NCBI GenBank assembly: GCA_030424545.1
Contig: JAUHWL010000001.1
Location: 186,001-250,000 of the forward strand
DNA: 64,000 nucleotides
Source of the DNA: Bacteroidia bacterium
Lineage (GTDB): Bacteria; Bacteroidota; Bacteroidia; Flavobacteriales; Schleiferiaceae
Direction of reading: 5' to 3'
Below, piece by piece: positions 58,399 to 64,000 of this stretch (position 1 is the stretch's first letter; every line of letters begins with the position of its first letter). The notes beneath the pieces were generated by a model that was given only the letters and a program-made list of their open reading frames with translations, was not told the DNA's origin and did no database searches. The position numbers and the translations under genes were made by a program.

Positions 58399-59358
58399 TT
58401 ATTTAACATTCAACTTCACCCTTAAATTCTTGAGCATATCTTCCACCATTTTGTCTGTGGTAAACTCAGGTTTCCAACCCCAATCTTGGCGTGCTTGGCT
58501 GTCGTCAATACTTTGTGGCCAGCCTTCGGCAATTTTTTGGCGGAAGTCAGGCGCGTAGTCTATTTCAAAATTCGGAATGTGTTTTTTGATGCTTTCTGCC
58601 AACGTTTGTGGATCAAAACTAAACGCGGCAAAATTGTAGCCGGTACGCAGTTTTACTTGGTCGGCTGGCGCTTCACAAAGTTCTATGGTACCGCGAATGG
58701 CATCGGGCATATACATCATCGGCAGGTTGGTGTTCTCACTCAAAAACGAAGTGTATTTTCCATCTTGCAGGGCTTTGTAAAAAATATCAACGGCATAATC
58801 TGTTGTGCCTCCTCCCGGCTCGCTTTTCCAGCTAATCAGGCCAGGGTAGCGGATGGAGCGTACATCAACGTTGTATTTATCGTGGTAATATTGGCACCAA
58901 AGCTCACCACTCAACTTGCTAATTCCGTATACGGTGCTGGGGTCCATAATGGTGTGTTGGGGCGTATCTACACGTGGCGTGGTTGGTCCGAAAGCAGCGA
59001 TAGAACTGGGCCAGTACACTTTTTTCAAGATGCCTTCGCGCAACATTTCCATTACGTAAAAGAAACTTTTCATGTTGAGGTCCCAACCTTTTTCCGGAAA
59101 TTTTTCGGCCGTAGCGCTAAGCATCGCCACCAAATGATAAACCTGTGTAATTTTATATTTTTTAACGGTTTCAATTAAAGCCGCGCGATCCATAACGTTG
59201 AGTGCCACAAAGGGTCCGCTTTCTAAAACCTCACCTTTGGGCGTGTTTAAATCACTAGCAAACACGTTTTGATTGCCATAAATACCGCGCAAACTCATCA
59301 CCAACTCAGTGCCTATTTGACCGCTAGAACCAATGATTAATATTTTTTCTGATGCCAT
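58399..59358 (-). CDS. NAD-dependent SDR epimerase, threonine-dehydrogenase-like
   Basis: A 319-residue extended short-chain dehydrogenase. The cofactor motif GSSGQIGTEL is at about 10-19 and YxxxK in VYGISKLSGELWCQYY, with Ser in the preceding SSIAAFG. This sequence pattern, with the PGLISWKSEPGGGTTDYAVDIF segment, is that of the SDR-type L-threonine 3-dehydrogenases of Bacteroidota (L-threonine to 2-amino-3-oxobutanoate), so that role is more likely than a sugar epimerase. The gene starts on the other side of a gap from trhO. Confidence 0.8.
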   Translation of the reverse strand: MASEKILIIGSSGQIGTELVMSLRGIYGNQNVFASDLNTPKGEVLESGPFVALNVMDRAALIETVKKYKITQVYHLVAMLSATAEKFPEKGWDLNMKSFFYVMEMLREGILKKVYWPSSIAAFGPTTPRVDTPQHTIMDPSTVYGISKLSGELWCQYYHDKYNVDVRSIRYPGLISWKSEPGGGTTDYAVDIFYKALQDGKYTSFLSENTNLPMMYMPDAIRGTIELCEAPADQVKLRTGYNFAAFSFDPQTLAESIKKHIPNFEIDYAPDFRQKIAEGWPQSIDDSQARQDWGWKPEFTTDKMVEDMLKNLRVKLNVK

Positions 59359-59430
59359 CTTCTATTTCTTAAAGGGGCGTAAATATAGCCAATACGCACT
59401 TTTGAAATAGCCTGTTTTTGTGCAAAAACC

Positions 59431-59438
59431 TATCTTTG
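59431..59438 (+). promoter_or_regulatory. Bacteroidota -7 element (TATCTTTG)
   Basis: Matches TAnnTTTG, 25 bp before the ATG at 59464. TTG at 59402-59404 gives a 26-bp spacer, longer than usual, so the -33 part is uncertain. Confidence 0.5.
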
Positions 59439-59463
59439 CCACCTGGTTAAAAATCAAGATTGT

Positions 59464-60513
59464 ATGGATCCGAATGCGGGGAAAAAACAGCTGATAAACA
59501 AGCTGAGTCGCGAAGAACTCATTGAAAAATTAGCACAAGAGAATTTTAAGCGCAAAACAATTTCGTTTTACAAATATGTACAGGTAGAAAACCCCTACGA
59601 AATGCGCGATGCGCTTTTTGCGTTGTGGACAGATTTTAATTGTTTGGGCAGAATTTACATTGCTCACGAAGGCATTAACGCGCAAATGAACGTACCCGAA
59701 CACAACTGGGATAAGTTTGTAAAAGCTTTATACGCGTTCGCGGAATTTAAAGACGTACCCTTTAAAATTGCGGTAGAAGATGATGGTAAATCCTTCATCA
59801 AACTACAAGTTAAAGTGCGCCACCAAATTGTAGCCGATGGCCTAAAACCCGAAGATTATGATGTAACCAATGTAGGCACACACCTAGATGCCGAAAATTG
59901 GAACCAAGCGTTAGCAGAAGGTGCCATTGTGGTGGATATGCGCAATCATTACGAAAGCGAAATTGGCAAATTTGAAAATGCCATTACCCCGCAGTCGGAA
60001 ACGTTTAAAGAAGAATTGCCGGAAGTATTAAATTCTTTAAAAGGACGCGAAGACGATAAAATTTTGCTGTACTGCACTGGCGGAATTCGTTGTGAAAAAA
60101 CCAGCGCTTACCTTAAACATCATGGTTTTAAAGATGTTAATCAGCTACATGGCGGCATTATAGATTATCACAGGCAGATTAAGGAAAAGAATATTGAAAA
60201 CAAATTTCACGGAGTAAACTTTGTGTTTGATGAGCGTTTGGGCGAGAGCATTTCTAGTGAAGTAATTAGCGAATGTCACCAATGCGGAAAACCCAGTGCG
60301 CGCCACACCAATTGCGCCAACAAAGCGTGTAACTTACTGTTTATTCAGTGTGATGACTGTGCGGAAAAACATCAAAACACATGCACACCGCAATGTAAAA
60401 CAGTTGTGAACATGAGTGCCGAAGAACAATTGGAGTACAGAAAAAAACACGCAGGTACCAAGCGTTTTCATAATCACGAAAAAGTAAATTTACGTGGTGT
60501 TTTTAACGACTGA
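59464..60513 (+). CDS. trhO: tRNA uridine(34) hydroxylase TrhO (YceA)
   Basis: A 349-residue rhodanese-like enzyme that makes 5-hydroxyuridine at tRNA position 34 using oxygen. The N-terminal acylphosphatase-like part (about 35-130, with GRIYIAHEGINAQM) is followed by the rhodanese domain with active-site loop YCTGGIRCEKTSAYLKHHGF (about 202-221). The C-terminal tail is cysteine-rich (CHQCGK, CANKACN, CDDC, CTPQC), a likely zinc site. The length and motif order match the family. Confidence 0.9.
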   Translation: MDPNAGKKQLINKLSREELIEKLAQENFKRKTISFYKYVQVENPYEMRDALFALWTDFNCLGRIYIAHEGINAQMNVPEHNWDKFVKALYAFAEFKDVPFKIAVEDDGKSFIKLQVKVRHQIVADGLKPEDYDVTNVGTHLDAENWNQALAEGAIVVDMRNHYESEIGKFENAITPQSETFKEELPEVLNSLKGREDDKILLYCTGGIRCEKTSAYLKHHGFKDVNQLHGGIIDYHRQIKEKNIENKFHGVNFVFDERLGESISSEVISECHQCGKPSARHTNCANKACNLLFIQCDDCAEKHQNTCTPQCKTVVNMSAEEQLEYRKKHAGTKRFHNHEKVNLRGVFND

Positions 60514-60578
60514 TTTTTATCAGCCGTAATAACAAAGTATTTAATCAGATTTGCGATTAATCATTAAAAAAGAACAAT

Positions 60579-61739
60579 ATGCCATTTTATCATAAACTAG
60601 GGAAAATACCTCCAAAACGCCATACAACATTTGAAAAACCAGAAGGAGGTCTTTACCAAGAAGAGCTTTTTGGAACTTTGGGATTTTCAGGAATGTCTTC
60701 GTTGATCTATCATATCAATCCGCCAACAATTGTAACACAGCCAATAAAAAGCTATGATGTTTCTCCGAAAATAGCCATAGAAAAAAACATGAAAGCCTTG
60801 AGTCTTAAAGGGTTTTCACTTCCGCAAAGCGAAGAGTTTATAGCCGGTAGAAAAACACTTTTTGTAAATAGCGCACTGCAAATTGGTTTGGCTGCACCTA
60901 AAACGTTTAACCAAGATTGGTTTTATAAAAATGGCGATGCCGATGAAATGTTATTTGTACACAAAGGCGAGGGCGTTTTAAAAACCATGTATGGCAATAT
61001 TCCTTTTGGCTATGCAGACTACTTAATTATTCCACGCGGTACGGTATATCAAATTGAATTTAAAACAACAGACAACAGACTTTTATTTATAGAATCTGCG
61101 AGTCCAATTTACACGCCAAAGCGCTATAGAAATGAGTGGGGACAACTGCTAGAAAGTTCTCCGTATTGCGAGCGTGACTTTAGAAGACCTCAGGATTTGC
61201 AAACGCATGACGAAAAAGGCGAGTTTCTTGTAAAGGTGAAAAAGCAAGGCATGATGTGGGAATACGTGTATGGTCGCCACCCTTTTGATGCAGTAGGATG
61301 GGACGGTTACAACTATCCGTATGCCTTTAATATGTTCGATTTTGAACCTATTACCGGCCGCATTCATATGCCACCACCTATTCATCAGCAATGGGAATCT
61401 GCAGGTTTTGTGGTTTGCTCGTTTATGCCGCGTATGTACGATTATCATCCAAAAGCAATTCCAGCTCCCTATCATCATAGCAATGTAGATTCAGAAGAAA
61501 TTCTCTATTATGTAGATGGCGATTTTATGAGCCGTAACAATATAGAACAGGGCCAATTTACCCTGCATCCAGGTGGCATTCCGCACGGACCACACCCTGG
61601 CGCAATAGAGCGCAGCGTTGGTAAAACCCATACCGAAGAAGTTGCTGTAATGATTGACCCATTTGCACCAATGATGATTACGGAAGACGCAATGAAACTG
61701 CAAGTGGATGATTATTATAAAAGTTGGATGATAGAGTAA
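60579..61739 (+). CDS. hmgA: Homogentisate 1,2-dioxygenase
   Basis: A 386-residue iron enzyme that opens the ring of homogentisate to maleylacetoacetate in tyrosine and phenylalanine breakdown. The cupin-type iron ligands are seen in the HHSNVDSEEILYY and HPGGIPHGPHPG segments (His, Glu, His), and the start MPFYHKLGKIPPKRH is that of the Bacteroidota form, shorter than the roughly 430-445 residue forms of other groups. hppD, the previous step of the pathway, follows 125 bp downstream on the same strand. Confidence 0.92.
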   Translation: MPFYHKLGKIPPKRHTTFEKPEGGLYQEELFGTLGFSGMSSLIYHINPPTIVTQPIKSYDVSPKIAIEKNMKALSLKGFSLPQSEEFIAGRKTLFVNSALQIGLAAPKTFNQDWFYKNGDADEMLFVHKGEGVLKTMYGNIPFGYADYLIIPRGTVYQIEFKTTDNRLLFIESASPIYTPKRYRNEWGQLLESSPYCERDFRRPQDLQTHDEKGEFLVKVKKQGMMWEYVYGRHPFDAVGWDGYNYPYAFNMFDFEPITGRIHMPPPIHQQWESAGFVVCSFMPRMYDYHPKAIPAPYHHSNVDSEEILYYVDGDFMSRNNIEQGQFTLHPGGIPHGPHPGAIERSVGKTHTEEVAVMIDPFAPMMITEDAMKLQVDDYYKSWMIE

Positions 61740-61864
61740 TAGAACAAAATAAGAACCCTGTCGAATAAAACGACATTAGTAAGAACAAGTAAAAACAACC
61801 AGAGATCGGCACATTGGTCAGTCATAGACTCATTGCCCTTTAATCTCATTAATACAACCCATCG

Positions 61865-63025
61865 ATGGCAAAAAAAGTAGAATCAGTAAACTACGGTTTA
61901 GAAAAAATATTTGAAGGCGCACAAGATTTTCTGCCGCTTTTAGGAACCGATTATGTAGAGTTTTATGTAGGCAACGCCAAGCAGGCAGCACACTTTTATA
62001 AAACTGCATTTGGTTTTCAAAGCTATGCATACAAAGGTTTAGAAACAGGTAGCAAAGACGAGGTAAGTTATGTGCTTAAGCAAGATAAAATACGCATTGT
62101 TTTAACCACTCCTCTAAATAGCAAAAGCCCTATTAACGATCATATTGTTAAACATGGTGATGGCGTAAAAGTAACAGCCCTTTGGGTAGAAGATGCACGC
62201 AGCGCGTGGGAAGAAACTACCAAACGTGGAGCGAAGAGTTACATGGAACCAACCGTGGAAAAAGATGAGCATGGCGAAGTTGTGCGTGCCGGAATTTACA
62301 CTTATGGCGAAACCGTACACATGTTTGTAGAGCGCAAAAACTACAAAGGCGCATTTTTACCTGGTTTTGTAGAGTGGAAGAGCGACTACAACCCAGAGCC
62401 TACAGGATTAAAATATATAGACCACATGGTAGGCAACGTAGGTTGGAATCAAATGAATGTGTGGGTAAAATGGTATGAAGATGTAATGGGCTTTGTAAAC
62501 TTCCTTTCGTTTGATGACAAGCAAATTCACACCGAATATTCTGCATTAATGAGTAAGGTGATGAGCAACGGAAATGGCCGCATCAAGTTCCCAATAAACG
62601 AACCAGCTAAAGGAAACAAACGCAGCCAAATTGAAGAATACTTAGATTTTTACGAAGGCGCTGGTGTACAACACTTAGCATTGGCTACTGATGACATTAT
62701 TAAAACAGTTAGCCAATTAAAGGCGCGTGGCGTAGAGTTTTTGCCACCTCCACCACAAACATATTATGACGAAATTCCTGGACGTTTGGGTAGCCATATG
62801 GACATGATGAATGAAGATATAAAAGAGCTACAGAAACTTTCTATTTTGGTAGATGCCGATGAAGAAGGTTATTTGTTGCAAATCTTTACCAAACCATTAG
62901 AAGATCGTCCAACATTATTTTTTGAAATTATACAACGCATGGGCGCCAAAGGTTTTGGAGCAGGAAACTTTAAAGCTCTTTTTGAAAGCATAGAACGTGA
63001 ACAAGAAAAACGCGGAACGCTGTAG
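61865..63025 (+). CDS. hppD: 4-hydroxyphenylpyruvate dioxygenase
   Basis: A 386-residue non-haem iron enzyme that turns 4-hydroxyphenylpyruvate into homogentisate. Two vicinal-oxygen-chelate halves: NAKQAAHFYKTAFGF (about 38-52) in the first and YIDHMVGNV (His ligand), VQHLALATDDI (His ligand) and LFFEIIQRMGAKGFGAGNFKALFESIE (Glu ligand and C-terminal helix) in the second. It ends before a strong terminator and forms a catabolic pair with hmgA. Confidence 0.95.
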   Translation: MAKKVESVNYGLEKIFEGAQDFLPLLGTDYVEFYVGNAKQAAHFYKTAFGFQSYAYKGLETGSKDEVSYVLKQDKIRIVLTTPLNSKSPINDHIVKHGDGVKVTALWVEDARSAWEETTKRGAKSYMEPTVEKDEHGEVVRAGIYTYGETVHMFVERKNYKGAFLPGFVEWKSDYNPEPTGLKYIDHMVGNVGWNQMNVWVKWYEDVMGFVNFLSFDDKQIHTEYSALMSKVMSNGNGRIKFPINEPAKGNKRSQIEEYLDFYEGAGVQHLALATDDIIKTVSQLKARGVEFLPPPPQTYYDEIPGRLGSHMDMMNEDIKELQKLSILVDADEEGYLLQIFTKPLEDRPTLFFEIIQRMGAKGFGAGNFKALFESIEREQEKRGTL

Positions 63026-63042
63026 CGATTTTGCATTTTATT

Positions 63043-63079
63043 AAAAAACCCGATTGACGAAAAGTTAATCGGGTTTTTT
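63043..63079 (+). terminator. Rho-independent terminator
   Basis: AAAAAACCCGATT (63043-63055) pairs perfectly with AATCGGGTTTTTT (63067-63079), 17 bp after the hppD stop. Confidence 0.95.
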
Positions 63080-63252
63080 GTGCGTTGCAAAACGCTTTTA
63101 AAGTTTCAAACTATAAAAGGGTTGAAAATGGTTTAATTCGAGAAGTGTTTTCTATGTTTTAAAACTCTTCATCCTTTTAAAACGTAGCAAGCTCTGAAGA
63201 TTAAATCAACAACAGATTTTCCTTTTCTTTACAACACAAAAGTCAATTCCTG

Positions 63253-63987
63253 ATGAAAAAAGTATTGGTTTTTCTTCTTGCCATAAGTAGTATGTTGTTG
63301 CAAGCGCAACCGTTTTCGTTTGGCGCTCATTTTAACCTTGCAACACCATTAGGTCCTCAACCATTTGGCAGCACTAACCTAGCAAATTATACAGGCAAAG
63401 AATTTGGAGCACCGGGTATTGGCCTTGGTGGCGGAGTTGAGTTTAATTGTTTTATTACTGATCGTTTTTCAGCAGGAGTTGGCGTAGATTTTACAAGTTT
63501 TAGTTTTGGGCCATCAAGCACTGGCGGACAAGGTTTGGTTTATGACAATTATTATTCTTTTGAGTCTACGGCTAGTACGATTCCACTTACAATTAACATC
63601 AAATATTTGCTAACTAAAAAAGCGATAAAACCTTATATAGGTTTTGCCACAGGTTTTGCTTTTTACAATCAAACCAAAACAGTAACATCGGTATCAGGTG
63701 ATTTTATTACTGATCCATATTGGCGTGAAACGAGCAAATTATCTTGGAAGCAAAACGGTTTTTTTGTGCAGCCAAGATTTGGGCTTTTCTATAAAATTTC
63801 TGAAGAAGTTGCTATAGATTTTAGTTTACAGTACACGGCAATGTTTAATAATTTAGAACAGGATTATAATATTACAACCACCACAAAAAACGGCAACACG
63901 CAAACTATAAACATGTTAGCTTGGCAAGCTGAACCAACCAACTATGTAGAAATTCGTTTAGGTATTATTCTTTATTTGTCGAAATAA
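63253..63987 (+). CDS. Outer-membrane beta-barrel protein
   Basis: A 244-residue exported protein: signal peptide cleaved near MLLQAQ, then alternating beta strands with many Gly and aromatic residues (GIGLGGGVEFNCF, FSAGVGVDFTSF, IKYLLTKKAIKPYIGFATGFAFY, NYVEIRLGIILYLSK). This is the OMP_b-brl/porin-family pattern with a final strand at the C-terminus, and the length fits an eight-stranded barrel. Function is unknown; it probably inserts in the outer membrane. Confidence 0.8.
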   Translation: MKKVLVFLLAISSMLLQAQPFSFGAHFNLATPLGPQPFGSTNLANYTGKEFGAPGIGLGGGVEFNCFITDRFSAGVGVDFTSFSFGPSSTGGQGLVYDNYYSFESTASTIPLTINIKYLLTKKAIKPYIGFATGFAFYNQTKTVTSVSGDFITDPYWRETSKLSWKQNGFFVQPRFGLFYKISEEVAIDFSLQYTAMFNNLEQDYNITTTTKNGNTQTINMLAWQAEPTNYVEIRLGIILYLSK

Positions 63988-64000
63988 ATTGCTTGATACA

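Noticed and set aside
1-64000. tRNA, rRNA, riboswitches, phage integrase or complete IS elements
   Set aside because: None was recognised on reading either strand; a covariance search would be needed to exclude small RNAs.

Overview
The window reads as chromosome of a Bacteroidota bacterium, most likely a Flavobacteriales lineage. The evidence is five secreted proteins with type IX secretion (T9SS) C-terminal sorting domains, Bacteroidota promoter elements (TAnnTTTG, one with a well-spaced upstream TTG), almost no Shine-Dalgarno sequences, AT-rich codon use, and family-typical genes (GSCFA, LA_2272-type surface repeats, TMEM175, TrhO, HmgA/HppD). I found no rRNA, tRNA, CRISPR array or complete insertion sequence.

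Layout. 1-2092: the end of an extracellular contractile injection system (eCIS) locus, with its AAA+ ATPase (open at the window edge) and a candidate cargo protein. 2098-9925: GSCFA protein, surface-repeat protein, Cys-rich hypothetical, two related T9SS proteins (one frameshifted) and an ALDH7-type dehydrogenase. 10041-14277: a compact accessory block (BCS1-like AAA ATPase, broken DUF262/DUF1524 nuclease, glycosylase-like protein, unknown protein, WYL regulator) that resembles a defence island. 14546-22061: 46-residue membrane protein, kinase-like protein, DUF4139 protein, RND/MMPL transporter, rfbA and a polyprenyl synthase. 22236-28330: tandem LamG T9SS proteins, PPOX flavoprotein, lipoprotein, TMEM175 channel, another T9SS protein. 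28437-31922: ileS, carrying two in-frame palindromic insertions. 32497-34365: secreted protein, MntA/HepT module abutting a ridA stub, and intact ridA.

34442-44243 is a tightly packed minus-strand run of eight genes: DUF748, Wzz-like, O-antigen ligase/polymerase-like, methyltransferase, nucleotidyltransferase-like, B12 radical SAM, methyltransferase, B12 radical SAM. It looks like a surface-glycan or lipid modification pathway that I cannot match to a described system. 44328-53757: EamA transporter, glycine-zipper protein, yicC-gmk-nadD, a GT-C-like membrane protein, an AddB-like nuclease and two duplicated small secreted proteins. 53959-63987: a third radical SAM protein, a threonine/serine dehydratase, ribE, an SRPBCC membrane protein, an SDR epimerase, trhO, the tyrosine-catabolic pair hmgA-hppD and an outer-membrane beta-barrel.

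The cross-cutting observation is a group of short GC-rich palindromic elements (about 30-90 bp) seen five times. Two lie in frame inside ileS, one supplies the C-terminus and stop codon of the SRPBCC protein, one interrupts a gene remnant at about 47.0 kb, and one is intergenic. Coding insertions resemble in concept the Rickettsia palindromic elements.
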